A program made the translations under genes and the position numbers. From Corylus avellana (lineage: Eukaryota > Streptophyta > Magnoliopsida > Fagales > Betulaceae), in the NCBI RefSeq assembly GCF_901000735.1, contig NC_081549.1, positions 20,349,584 through 20,413,583 of the forward strand: a DNA stretch of 64,000 bases. Direction: 5' to 3'. Of the stretch, positions 1 through 10,709 are shown piece after piece. The notes below the pieces were generated by a model, which saw nothing but the letters and a program-made list of their open reading frames with translations, ran no database searches and was not told the DNA's origin. Position 1 is the stretch's first letter; each line of letters opens with the position of its first letter.

Positions 1-1000
1 TAAATAATATTAATAATATATTTTTATTTAAAAATTCTTTCTTATTTTTTTTGGAATACAAAATTGCCGATTTAGTTTTGAATCCAAGATTTTCTAACAT
101 TCACTTTTCAATTGATTAATTCATTTAATATTTAATTATACAGTTAATTCATTTAATATTTCTTGTCACATTGTTGATCTTAGGTAAAATTTTATCAATT
201 TTAATTTTGAAAAACTTCTTTCTTATTGTATTATTTCATTATCTTCTAATGTTTTGATGAATTTCTTGTCCACTACGAGTTTTCACCAAAAGTATCTTTT
301 ATATTAATTTTGTTATTGCTCGTAACAAATTTATTTTGAACTCCTTTTTTAAATTCAATTATTTTTTTTTCTGTTTTTCTCTTCTTCTTTTTATTTTTTT
401 TTTCATATCTAGATGCATATTTTTCTAGTAGACATCTATAAATAAAAATATTTACAAATTAAAGAAACATGATTTATAATAATAAATATTAGGACTAGAA
501 TAAAATAAAATTTAAAAATATAACAATAAAACCTTATTTGTCGAATGAATTATTTGGAATGCACTTTAATCTTTATGATAGGATTATTTAACACTTTCAA
601 CCTATAGAAGGAAAGGCAAATTAGTTATAAATGTGTAGTTCTTAATTGTAAAAATATTTCCATAATAAAAAACAATAATGTAAGTCATTTATTGAGTTTT
701 TGGTAACTAACGTTTTTTTTTTTTTTTTTTATCACCGATTAGCTATTGAATGATTTTAATGACTTGAAGAGTAAATTGCTGGAAAATAATGTAATTATGG
801 AGAAGAAGCGTTCAAATTTGAACAAGAGTTGAATTGAGAAATAGAGACAAGAAATTTGTAAATTGCTGGCACATAAATTTTTTTAAAAACTTGAATAAGC
901 ATATAGGTCATGAACCAAACATGTTATTTTAAAACTGATTTCTGGTTGCCTGCAAAACCTCATTGCTACTCCTCATAGGAGTAGAAAAAAAAATTGACGT
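1..1000. other. AT-rich intergenic sequence, no gene recognised
   Basis: Very AT-rich DNA with poly-T/poly-A tracts (for example around 360-400 and 714-730). I see no long reading frame, no splice-framed exon and no recognisable transposon end. The open frames here are short and look like chance. Confidence 0.6.
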
Positions 1001-1810
1001 ATTTCCCCTAAAGAATCGATTACATCCATATCAATCTCATGAACAAAAGCATTGTCCGCATATACACTCCAAGAGCATTGTCAAAAAATATGAAAAATAA
1101 TTTTCAGAAATTATTTTACGCCGAAACAAATGGATCCTTGATTAGAATAATAAGTTACGTGCCTATTCACTCTACAAATGGGGAAACACTTCACGCTCTT
1201 TTATAGGTTTTAAAATTCTAATTAGAGAAAAACTTTGTGATATAGATCGGAGTGCTTGGGACTTCATGGGGAAGACTAGGGCAAATGTGAGTGTGAAGGG
1301 ACCCCAAGGAGTCAAAACACGATCGCAGTGTTCGAAAATAGCATCCGTGTCCGGACATGGGGAGTAATTTGGGGTTTTCGGAATTTGTGTCCTGACAAGG
1401 GTCCTGCATGTCCGGATATGGCATCAACCATGAAGTCTCGGGAAAGCGCATCCGGACGGGGTCTCTAGCCGTCTGGACGCATCTATGTTATTTTTACGCA
1501 CGTTATTAGTGCCTGTCCGGACAAGCGGTATGTCTCGTCCGGACAGACTTCGTAGGATTTTAATTCCGATTCTATTTCGTATTACTTTTAGGTTTAGGGT
1601 TTGGGGGCTTATAAATACATGTTTTATAGACCCTAGAACGTAGCTTTTGATATTATTTTAGTTTTCATCAATAAGAATACTCAAAGTTGAGTTTCTTCAT
1701 CTTTTTACTTCAAACCCTAGAGTGCATTGAGCGTTTAGAGATTTCTTTGATTCGTTGATAGTATCACGATCTTAAAAGTATTTATCCCTTCCCTTACTGT
1801 TCTAATTGCA
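1000..1810 (+). repeat. Possible LTR-like remnant with clustered TCCGGA motifs
   Basis: Between about 1345 and 1550 the palindromic hexamer TCCGGA and one-base variants recur in GC-richer DNA. This is followed by a TATA-like motif (cttataaataca, about 1609-1620), a polyadenylation-like aataag (about 1670) and a CT-rich tail. That layout resembles the U3-R-U5 part of a plant LTR, but I see no second LTR, primer site or target duplication. It could equally be an old promoter-like repeat. Confidence 0.3.
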
Positions 1811-1887
1811 TCTCACAATGTTCTACACCCCATCACTTTGTTTCTATCTTTTTTCTATCTATTGTCCATCTTCGATTCTCTGTGCAA

Positions 1888-2015
1888 GACATGTACAAAT
1901 CCACCATTAAATATGTGGGATTCAATGTGCGTCTCACATATTCAATCTCTTGCACAAGTCCACCATTAAATATGGGGGATTCAATGTGCGTCTCATATAT
2001 TTAATAGTGGACTTA
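1888..2015. repeat. Imperfect tandem direct repeat, about 60 bp, two copies
   Basis: The block reading accattaaatatg, then ggattcaatgtgcgtctca, occurs twice, starting near 1902 and near 1962. It is followed by a partial inverted echo (tttaatagtggactt, about 2000). It lies just upstream of a LINE scrap. No coding content. Confidence 0.6.
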
Positions 2016-2109
2016 CAAAAGAGATCGACTAAGGGATCCTTCTGACTAAGGGAAGCCTTTTCAAATGTAAGATTATCACTTATGCGTTATGTCCTTTTTT
2101 GTATTTCGG

Positions 2110-2290
2110 AGAAAGAAACATGTGTTTCATGTCTTGTGGGACTGTCCTGCGACAAGGGATGCATGGGGTGTGAGCCGGAAAAAATTTCAGAAATATTCTT
2201 CGTGTGGACCCATGTTCTGCCAGTTGGTGGAGGAGATTTTCAAAAATTGTGATGAAGAGGAGATATGTTTGCCATATGGGGTGGCCGGCC
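2110..2290 (+). pseudogene. LINE reverse-transcriptase fragment (zf-RVT region)
   Basis: The frame reads HVFHVLWDCPATRDAW, then FQK and a stretch ending VEEIFKNCDEEE. This is the zinc-binding zf-RVT segment that follows reverse transcriptase in plant L1-type LINE ORF2 proteins; compare the HIIWSCPSATDVW segment of the larger LINE at 3002-4339. No RT core precedes it and the frame dissolves into AT-rich sequence after about 2290. It is a dead scrap of a different LINE copy. Confidence 0.7.
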
Positions 2291-2866
2291 ACTACAAAGT
2301 ATTCTTATTTTTTATTTTTTATATTTTATTTTTAAAATTTAAATATTATTTTATTATAAGTGGGACACGTGGCAGGACAGTAGCCATTGGATTAAAATAG
2401 ATAACCTGGATCCCTAATTTCAGAATCTGGAATTCCCCTAGAAATTCCAAAGGATCCTAATCCATTAATGATCTTAAAAATTTAATGTGTATGTTAAATG
2501 CTTAGATACTTGGCACAATTTTATATGAATTGAATGATATTTCCTTTAGATCAGTTTGAAAGAAATTTCTGTCCATATTTTAATATGTTTGGAACGGAAG
2601 AATTCTAGTGGTTATGTTGATGAGATGTCGTTGTCCAATGTCTTATATATGACGGGGTCTGCTAATTTAGCTTTGTGTGGTGCTTGTGTGGAATTTATTC
2701 TTGTATGTAATGTGAATGTGTAATGAATTTTATATCATCATGTGATTAACAACTTGTTTATGATTCTTCATTGTTAAATCTCAGTAATTTTAAGTTGTTT
2801 ATGCCATATCTTTCACTGTTGCGGGGATCCACCATATATAATGGGCCTTTTTTAGGTGAAAATTAT
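2291..2866. other. Intergenic, nothing recognised
   Basis: AT-rich sequence between the LINE scrap and the palindrome. No exon-like frame or transposon terminus recognised. Confidence 0.5.
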
Positions 2867-2956
2867 TTTTAACATTTTGGTTGGATGAAGCTGTTTTATT
2901 TTTGAATAGAATTCTATTCAAAAATAAAACAGCTTCATCCAACCAAAATGTTAAAA
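2867..2956. repeat. Perfect 90-bp palindrome
   Basis: The 45-base left arm (2867-2911) is the exact reverse complement of the right arm (2912-2956), with no spacer; the centre is the EcoRI hexamer gaattc at 2909-2914. The arms run from ttttaacattttgg through gatgaagctg to aatagaa. It ends about 45 bp before the 5'-truncated LINE reading frame begins. Such a sequence can extrude as a cruciform or be transcribed into a perfect hairpin. Confidence 0.95.
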
Positions 2957-3001
2957 GTTTTTAATCTGTTCCTTTGGCGCTCCTAATATACAATTATTTA
3001 A

Positions 3002-4397
3002 TAAATATGGAGGGTTGGGAATGGGAAAGATATTAGGGTGTGGGGTGATTGTTGGCTCCCAAAACCAACCACATTTTCGGTTCAATCTACACGGAATCAC
3101 CTTCCAGCCAACACTCGGGTATGTGACCTTATTGATGGAAATTCGGGGAGCTGGAAAAATGCATTAATCTCTGAAAATTTCACTGACGAAGAGGCAGCAC
3201 TGATCAAGTCTATCCCCCTAAGTCCCCTACTCCCTAATGACAAACTCATTTGGAGGTGCACAGCAAATGGGCTTTTTTCTGTCCGTAGTGCCTACCATGT
3301 AGCTGTTGATTGGCAGGCAGAAGGATGTGCTGGGCCGTCGACACTGGGGACAGGGCGTGAGATTTGGAAAGTCTGTTGGAAGTTAAATGTACCGAATGCC
3401 GCAAAAATGTTCGTATGGAGGGCTTGTCACAACCTCCTACCAACAAGAGCTAATTTATTCAAGCGCAAGGTGATTAACTCACCTTTATGCCCTATATGTA
3501 ACTTGGTGGAAGAGAGTGTGGAGCACATAATATGGTCATGCCCTTCAGCAACTGATGTGTGGTGTTGTGGCCCTATCAAACTTCAGAAGAGCACCTGTGG
3601 AGCTAAGGACTTCGCCATGCTATTTGAGGAGATGCTTGGGCGATATGAGATGCCAGAATTGGAACTCTTTGCGGTGGTAGCTAAACGAGTATGGATGAGG
3701 CGTAATAATGTTGTACATGGGGGTGACTTTGAAGATCCAACCCAAGTGTTCTCTATAGCAGCGGCAGGTTTGGAGCACTTTCAGAGAATCAATGCCCAGC
3801 CTTTGGGTATAAATAGGGAAATACAACCAATCCAAACGACAAACTGGCAACCACCGCCGGTGGATATGGTGAAGGTGAATTGGGATGCTGCCATAGCTCA
3901 GCGGAACTCTTGTGTAGGGATTGGAATCATAGCAAGGGATGCAACTGGACAATTTCTGGCGGCTTGTGGAATCAAGACGAAGATAATAGAGGACCCCACA
4001 GTGGCCGAAGCTTATGCTGCCCTTCACGCAGTGCTGTTTGCCAAGAAGATGGGCTTTGAGAATGTAATGTTTGAGGGAGATGCTTTAGCGGTAGTGAAGG
4101 CCATTAATGCTGATGGAATTTGTGAGAGTAGCTATGGCCATTTTGTGGAAGATGTGAAAAGTTTTAGGCGTGAATTCACAAGGGCTAGTTTTATTCATGT
4201 TCTAAGGGGAGCAAATTCTGCTGCCCATACTCTAGCAAAAGAGGCTTGTACCCATGTCACTAATATTCATTGGTGGCATTATATACCACCATGCATTGGT
4301 GATATTGTTCGGAAGGAAGAGACTACCTTCCTTTCCTGATTTGCTCTATTTGAGCTTGAATAAGAGAAGCATTACTTTTCAAAAAAAAAAAAAAAAA
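3002..4397 (+). mobile_element. 5'-truncated L1-type LINE, ORF2 C-terminus (zf-RVT + RNase H) with poly(A)
   Basis: One open frame runs from about 3002 to the TGA at 4337-4339. It starts mid-protein with IWRVGNGKDIRVWGDCWLP, a stretch typical of plant LINE ORF2 after the RT domain. Next comes a zf-RVT segment (CPIC..., then HIIWSCPSATDVW) and a type-I RNase H domain (VNWDAA, GIGIIARDATG, AEAYAA, FEGDA). The RNase H Asp, Glu and Asp residues are visible. A poly(A) run at 4381-4397 closes the 3' end. The first in-frame GTG at 3038 is not a true start. Endonuclease and RT domains are missing, so the copy cannot move by itself; the right flank is lost in the scaffold gap. Confidence 0.9.
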
Positions 4398-4398
4398 G

Positions 4399-4498
4399 NN
4401 NNNNNNNNNNNNNNNNNNNNNNNNNNNNNNNNNNNNNNNNNNNNNNNNNNNNNNNNNNNNNNNNNNNNNNNNNNNNNNNNNNNNNNNNNNNNNNNNNN
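4399..4498. other. Assembly gap (100 N)
   Basis: Exactly 100 N, bounded by the LINE poly(A) on the left and an (AT)n run on the right. This is a scaffold join of unknown true length. Confidence 0.99.
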
Positions 4499-4619
4499 AT
4501 ATATATATATCTGATCTCACAAATCGTATTCGTACCGCTGATAAGCATTTATTTATCACTTGTGAATTAATAGCAATTCCAAATCTGGTAAATGACGCAT
4601 CAAATTCTCAAACTTTGCG

Positions 4620-4775
4620 ACTAATAAATAATTTTTAAGTGGCTTATTTGTATTTTACTTATATTTTATTAAGAAAAATGTAACTATTAAAATTATTTTT
4701 TGATTAAAATTTAATAATGATCATTCACAAACTTAATAATAATTTTAATAACTATATCATTCTTAATAAGATACA
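4620..4775. repeat. Hairpin MITE, family M1
   Basis: The core contains taactattaaaatta, then ttaataatgatca, then an inverted arm taattttaataactatatc. Sequences with the same core occur near 30075-30220, 40855-41010 and 60921-61105, which makes this a small dispersed hairpin family. Boundaries are approximate and no clean target duplication was found at this copy. Confidence 0.55.
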
Positions 4776-4974
4776 AGTAATACTCCCTAATTGCCCCATG
4801 CCGGATACAATCACGTTCACATGAACCTTTCTTCTCTTGCAATAATTAACCTGTCGGTTATCCCCAAACCCCCGCCAGCGCTGCCGTTCTCTCTCTCTTC
4901 TCTCTCTGTGAAAAGCTGAATCCTTTTTTATACAAATGTGGTGGGCTATTACCATGTAGTCCATTTATCAATGA

Positions 4975-5200
4975 CAAAGAACAAATGGTTTTTTTAAAGT
5001 AATAAAATAAACCAACGGTAAAAGGAATCAATGGTCATAATTAAGCCAAGATCCCGTCATAACACTCATAACCATTAGCAATTCAATTGTCATGAAATCT
5101 CTTAATGACCAAATGGTCAAAATACTTTAGGATTAAAAACTTGTTAAAACAGTTTTCTTTTCCATAGAACTCATGAACATATATTAATGTCACAATAAGC
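4975..5200 (+). repeat. Inverted repeat arm, partner at about 17985-18235
   Basis: The sequence containing accaacggtaaaaggaatca, aagccaagatcccgtcat and ttttcttttccatagaactc reappears in reverse complement at about 17985-18235 with moderate divergence. The two arms enclose the small-gene/Pack-MULE duplication and the DEFL locus. Confidence 0.8.
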
Positions 5201-6213
5201 TTTATTGAAAATCAGTGTAATTACTGGGATTGGTTTTGCATTTTTTTCCTAAATATTAATTAAACTCATCTTAAGATGCAAAAATATATAACTTATATTC
5301 ATAAGCATCGATAAGGGTAACATAGATACGGGTTAACAAACCCAACAGGGGTATCAGAAAGAGAAAACTATACTCACATGTGGGTACGTATAAGTCTAGG
5401 GAAAACTGGGGTTCGTTTTCCTGGGAAAACTTTCCTAAAATGGAAAGAATGAGCTGTTGAATAAGCAAAGAAAGACAACCCACTATCCACGCAACCCAAA
5501 GCTTGCATTTGTGATGGTTCAGTAAGCACTGCCAATGCTGAGCCTTTGGCCTGATGAATAATTCACAATGCTGCCATCATTGGAATGCTGAGGGCCTTTC
5601 ACATGCAAACCGACGTAAACTTCCCATTTAGCTCGTAGACAATCCAAAAGTTAGGAAGCACGGAAACACCATGCAAACAGAAAGCTACACGGGACCTTCA
5701 TAAATGAACAATTATAAAAAAGAATGCGTGGGTACGTGGATCCACTGCATTGGCCAATTGACCTGATCATCATTGAGCTCTTTTAGTTTGGTAGTTGACC
5801 AAACCACTGAAAACCTGCCACGTGTGCGTGTATATATATATATATATACATGTGCGCATCCTTGTCACTTGTCAGGTGGGCCAAGTGGCATGGGTATCAA
5901 AATAATGCTCAAAATCAAACCAATTAATAATGTTTAATTAGTGGACTTACATTAATCAATTTTCAGTATATGAATCAAGTACCCAAACGATCAGCTTAAG
6001 AGTTTAGATACTCATGAAAACTATCTTTGATTAGTTAGATATAGAGAAATGTTAGCCATGGATCTGACAAGATAAACACGAAAAAAAAAAAAAAAATCAT
6101 GAGCTTTTAACCACTAAATCTTTTCTGACGATTAGGTATATACGAAGCACCATCCGATGTCCCTTCCATTCCATGCATGGCAATCCAAAAAAAAAAAAAG
6201 AATATTGCGAACT
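5200..6213. other. Intergenic part of duplication, no gene recognised
   Basis: Holds AT microsatellites (about 5830-5848) and no convincing exon. The same sequence recurs at about 9690-10709. Confidence 0.5.
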
Positions 6214-6463
6214 TTAAACACGAGCTGGTGCCGGCGCTTCGCGGGGCTCAGGCTGAACCAGGGGCTCAGCCTTGAATCGGGCCTCGGCGACGGACTTGGC
6301 GCTGGAGAAAACACCTTTCATATATGACTGAGGCAATAAGAAACAGGGAAAACACCGAGAATATGATGATGACCACAATGAGCGGGATCTTCCCTCTTGA
6401 ATAGTCGTACTGGTAGTCATATTCTTCTAGAGAGAAAAGATTAGGATGGTCAGAGGAGGACAT
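6214..6463 (-). pseudogene. Small single-pass membrane protein gene relic, copy 1
   Basis: The frame from the ATG at 6463 gives 65 aa. After an acidic/aromatic start (MSSSDHPNLFSLEEYDYQYD) comes a basic residue and a strong membrane segment (IPLIVVIIIFSVFSLFLIA, about residues 26-45), ending QVRRRGPIQG. A GC3-rich tail in the next frame (SAKSVAEARFKAEPLVQ, then PAPARV to a stop near 6214) looks like former coding sequence. This suggests that a one-base shift separates membrane segment and tail. A TATA box (TATAAAAGC on the minus strand, about 6511-6519) lies about 50 bp upstream. I do not recognise the family. It may still encode the 65-aa peptide. Confidence 0.45.
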
Positions 6464-6522
6464 GGTTGCTTTAGTAAGAGACTCAGGACTACTGACTAGC
6501 GCAACACACAGCTTTTATATTA

Positions 6523-7671
6523 GGGTTAAATACAAAGCAGGTACATGTGGTTTCACCAAAATCAAACAAACACATGAGTTTTCAAAAATATTATAACTAG
6601 TATTTGTGGTTTGCAAAAAAACTCATTTAGTATTTTTATTAATATTCCGTTAGATTTTTTTCACATCATCCTTATATGTGGGCATCACGTGGTGTGATAT
6701 CTGAGTTTTTTGATGCCATGTCATTTATTAAAAAAAATAAAAATAAAAAGAGTAAAAAATGACAGCAGCTGGGGTGGCCAAACCACCCCATTTTGCCTGG
6801 TGTGGTTTGGCCACAAATAATATGAAGTAGACGGGTTGATTTGAAGAAACCCAGTAGATAATCGAATCCAAAAACGAATGCCCAATAAAAAATAAAAAAA
6901 ATCAGGAAAACCTAATAGGGTTTGAAAACTGCAACAAAACCTGGCTGAGAGCGCAGTGAAAAACAAGGGTATCTTTCGCCTTCACCTCCTAAATAAGATT
7001 GGATATCTTGTCAGAGAAAGTGTCGCTCGCATAGGGCAGAGACCCAGCTATATGACCGTCATAACTTCTCTCGTCATCCCTAGAAAAACCCATTAACGCA
7101 TATGAATGGAAGAATCAAAATAATCCAGCGAAAAAAAAAGAAGGTAAATATTTATGAATCAAAATTGGAAAGAAGAGCGTATGTTTGTGAACGAACTTGA
7201 CATCTATGATGGCAATATTGGGGCGGCGTTTGAGAGAGAGCAGCTGAGAGCCAGTTAGGTAGGAGATGCTCTGAGCCATCTCTCTGCTTTTCTTCGTCCT
7301 TCTCTTTCTGTCCCAGAAAAAAAGGAGGAGCGGCCTCGTTGCACCCCCTTTTCGAACCACCCCAGGCAAAATGGGATGGCTATGGGGTGGTTCGGCCATC
7401 CTAGCTTTTGTCCTTTTTTTAAAATTATTTTTAATTTTTGGGCTTTTATATTTTAAAAAAAATGACGTAACACCAAAAACTCAAATACCACGTTATGTGG
7501 TGCCATGTGTAAAGGTAACGTGGCATTCCTTCAAAAAATCTAACGAAATGTTAACAAAAGTACTAAGTGAGTTTTGTTGCAAACCGCATGTACCATTTGT
7601 AATATTTTTAAAAAGTCAAGTGCTTATTTAATTTTGGTGCAAACCACATGTACCTGTTTTGTATTTAACCC
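6523..7671. mobile_element. Pack-MULE carrying CDC25/ACR2 exons, copy 1
   Basis: The termini are GGGTTAAATACAAA and its complement, with inverted repeats recognisable for about 200-300 bp inward. The element is flanked by a perfect 9-bp duplication tttatatta (6514-6522 and 7672-7680), the size Mutator-like elements make. There is no transposase. The interior holds two exons and an intron of a host CDC25-type gene (see 6941-7279). That combination defines a Pack-MULE. It sits immediately upstream of the TATA box of the small gene at 6463; the target duplication itself includes the TATA core. Confidence 0.88.
6941..7279 (-). pseudogene. Captured CDC25/arsenate-reductase-type gene fragment (exons 1-2), copy 1
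   Basis: Exon 1 (7197-7279) reads [17 protein letters not shown], then [10 protein letters not shown], and ends at a GT donor. A 117-bp intron follows, then exon 2 (6941-7079) after a TTCTAG acceptor: [26 protein letters not shown], a TAG stop, then KDTLVFHCALSQ and another GT donor. This matches the N-terminal part of the plant rhodanese-type phosphatase known as CDC25/ACR2 (Arabidopsis At5g03455 type), with the catalytic Cys of the HC-x5-R loop. The Arg lies in the next exon, which was not captured. The retained intron shows capture at DNA level. The in-frame TAG, shared by both copies, makes it non-functional as protein. Confidence 0.85.
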
Positions 7672-7680
7672 TTTATATTA

Positions 7681-9379
7681 TGACTCTAGCCGATTACCTT
7701 TTAGACATTTTCCTACTTTTCGTTTGATATGACCAAAATTCCCTGCCTTGAGGAGCGCCGGCCGGACACTATTTGCAACCGAACCAAACCGGGGTAGCCT
7801 GGACATGAAAGAAAGGCAGCATGAATTTATTTTGCCTTGGACATGTCAGTGACCCCATCCCCAAGCCACTGGCAAAAGGTAACAATGCTGTGTGTCTTTA
7901 GTAATCTCACTTTCTCACACTTAAATGCACGCCTTGACGTGATTTTAAATTTTGGATGAGTTATTATTAAATTTTTGATTTAACGATGATTTTAAATATT
8001 ACATTAGGATGTGTGCATTTTATTGTGTAAGAGTTGAAATATTTGTAACATGTGTGCATTTTATTGTGTAAGAATTGAAATATGTGTAACATTACTCTTC
8101 ATATACTGATCAGTAATATATTCTTTATAAATGTCAAACGTACAATATTCCACCCCTTACCCATTTTTTTTTTCTTTCAAAAAAAAAAAAAAAAAAAAAC
8201 ATAACATTTCATTCAATAATATCACGAGCATAAAGCTCTTACATCAGAGAGCAAAGTTCTAAAGCAACCATAGCATAAAACTATAAGATTACCAAGTTTA
8301 GTACAAGATTCGAGACCAATCCGCTATCTCATGACTAAAATCAGATTCAATACTAAATCTGTGACAGACAGACTTAACCAAATGCATGGATAGCAATTAT
8401 TCATCGACCTTGAGAATAAAAAGACTCTCATGTCGAAACTCTTCCTCCTCGACCCGGAGGCCAAGATAATGATCACATCCACCCCTTTCCTTAACTCAAC
8501 TGTCATTTCATTCCCTTCTTTAAATCTCAACCGTCCAACAGCTTAATCGACCCTCATGCCATGCGTTGCGTATCAGTTTGGCAGATTAATCGATGATGAC
8601 TTTGGAGGATATGAATCGATGATAAACGAACAAACATACAAACATCATGTCTACCAAAGATTAAGATGATAAAAGAAAAAACTTTTATAATATACCGTAA
8701 AGCTAACACTTTATGATTAACCATTACAAATAATAACTAATTCAGAAGCTACACCTTAGGTATCAATTCAATTACATTAAAATTAAAAATAAATATATCA
8801 CGACTTGTGTTGTTACACCATGCAAAATGACTTTTCAATGTTATAATTGGAGTCACTAAGCCACTTATAAGACATATATAATCTCTAATTGTAGGTAGGA
8901 AAATTACTTGTTAGGTAGGCATGACTACGCTTAAAAAATAAATTCTGCGAGTCGTTGCCCATTAAACAAAAAGCTTCCACCTTTATTTGGCCTCTTAGCA
9001 TTTTGCGAGAAATTGAGATTTCACAGAGGTTGGGAAGGGCAGGTCCTTTAAACCCCCAATGTGCAAGTTCTTCCCCATAAAATGCCCAGTTTTTTGTGTA
9101 CTTGAAGCTTCTAGGATAGTTGTGCCTAAAATGCCATGTACTAATATTCTCTTATTTTCATTCTATTTATGTAATTGTTTTCCTTATTTGTAACTTATTT
9201 GAAGTTTCTTAATATAAATGTTTCTGTAAATTTATTTCAAATGATCTTTTTTGGTCTGATATCCTTCCCCTGTTCCCCTAATATTACGGTATTTGGTTAA
9301 GACATATTGCGCTTATTCTTTGCAATATATATGCGATAAGCCTATATGTGTTTTTCATTCATTTTAAGGTTAAAGTGAA
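7681..9379. other. Intergenic part of duplication, with a poly(T)-led LINE-like 3' end on the minus strand
   Basis: About 8165-8545 reads, on the minus strand, as a 3' end: ...gagctttatgctcgtgata, then attgaatgaaatgttatg, followed by poly(A). This is similar in style to the poly(A)-tailed sequence at 9480-9618, suggesting a LINE 3' UTR. I could not assign the short frames in it. The last 150 bp match the promoter of the orphan DEFL exon at 14372. Confidence 0.4.
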
Positions 9380-9479
9380 NNNNNNNNNNNNNNNNNNNNN
9401 NNNNNNNNNNNNNNNNNNNNNNNNNNNNNNNNNNNNNNNNNNNNNNNNNNNNNNNNNNNNNNNNNNNNNNNNNNNNNNN
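9380..9479. other. Assembly gap (100 N)
   Basis: Exactly 100 N. By comparison with copy 2 (14342 onward), the missing sequence should begin with a DEFL first exon about 30 bp further on. Confidence 0.99.
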
Positions 9480-9618
9480 GTTTTGGTTGATTTGGTCTGT
9501 TGTTGATGACTGTATCTTTAGCTTCGGCTATGATTTATTTCAGAGCTTTTTGCTCTGTTTGTAAGAGCTTTAAGCTCGCAACTTTTATCAATGAATGAGT
9601 ATGATATGTTTCAAAAAA
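9480..9618 (+). repeat. LINE-like 3' end with poly(A) tail
   Basis: Sequence with gagctttttgctctgtttg, gagctttaagctcgcaac and tcaatgaatgagtatgat, closed by an 18-base A run at about 9612-9629. Duplication copy 2 starts directly after the A run. Confidence 0.5.
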
Positions 9619-10709
9619 AAAAAAAAAAAAACTTGTTAAAACTGTTTTCTTTTCCATAGAACTTATGAACATATATTAATGTCACAATGAGCTTTATTGA
9701 AAATCAGTGTAATTACTGGGATTGGTTTTGCATTTTTTTCCTAAATATTAATTAAACTCATCTTAAGATGCAAAAATATATAACTTATATTCATAAGCAT
9801 CGATAAGGGTAACATAGATCGCAAACCAGTGGCTTAGATACGGGTTAACAAACCCAATAGGGGTATCAGAAAGAGAAAACTATACTCACATGTGGGTACG
9901 TATAAGTCTAGGGAAAACTGGGATTCGTTTTCCTGGGAAAACTTTCCAAAAATGGAAAGAATGAGCTGTTGAAGTAGCAAAGAAAGACAACCCACTATCC
10001 ACGCAACCCAAAGCTTGCATTTGTGATGGTTCAGTAAGCACTGCCAATGCTGAGCCTTTGGCCTGATGAATAATTCACAATGCTGCCATCATTGGAATGC
10101 TGAGAGCCTTTCACCTGCAAATCGACGTAAACTTCCCATTTAGCTCGTAGACAATCCAAAAGTTAGGAAGCACGGAAACACCATGCAAACAGAAAGCTAC
10201 ACGGGACCTTCATAAATGAACAATTATAAAAAAGAATGCGTGGGTACGTGGATCCACTGCATTGGCCAATTGACCTGATCATCATTGAGCTCTTTTAGTT
10301 TGGTAGTTGACCAAACCACTGAAAACCTGCCACGTGTGTATATATATGTGCGCATCCTTGTCACTTGTCAGGTGGGCCAAGTGGCATGGGTATCAAAATA
10401 ATGCTCAAAATCAAACCAATTAATAATGTTTAATTAGTGGACTTACATTAATCAATTTTCAGTATATGAATCAAGTACCCAAACGATCAGCTTAAGAGTT
10501 TAGATACTCATGAAAACTATCTTTGATTAGTTAGATATAGAGAAATGTTAGCCATGGATCTGACAAGATAAACACGAAAAAAAAAAAAAAAATCATGAGC
10601 TTTTAACCACTAAATCTTTTCTGACGATTAGGTATATACGAAGCACCATCCGATGTCCCTTCCATTCCATGCATGGCAATCCAAAAAAAAAAAAAGAATA
10701 TTGCGAACT

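Larger units (their letters stand above)
5133..9379. repeat. About 4.5-kb direct duplication, copy 1
   Basis: Matches 9628-14341 in the same order: aaaacttgttaaaac start, small membrane-protein relic, Pack-MULE, 3' sequence with a poly(T) tract, and finally the promoter of an inverted DEFL exon. It differs from copy 2 by scattered substitutions and by lacking the hAT insertion of copy 2. The copy is cut by the 9380 gap exactly where the DEFL promoter would run into exon 1. Confidence 0.9.

Noticed and set aside
3620..4027. 135-codon open frame on the minus strand opposite the LINE
   Set aside because: It is a shadow of the RNase H/zf-RVT coding frame on the plus strand and resembles no family.
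8324..8530. 68-codon minus-strand frame in the duplicated block
   Set aside because: No recognisable domain; in copy 2 the corresponding frame is broken; lies in a LINE-like 3' end.
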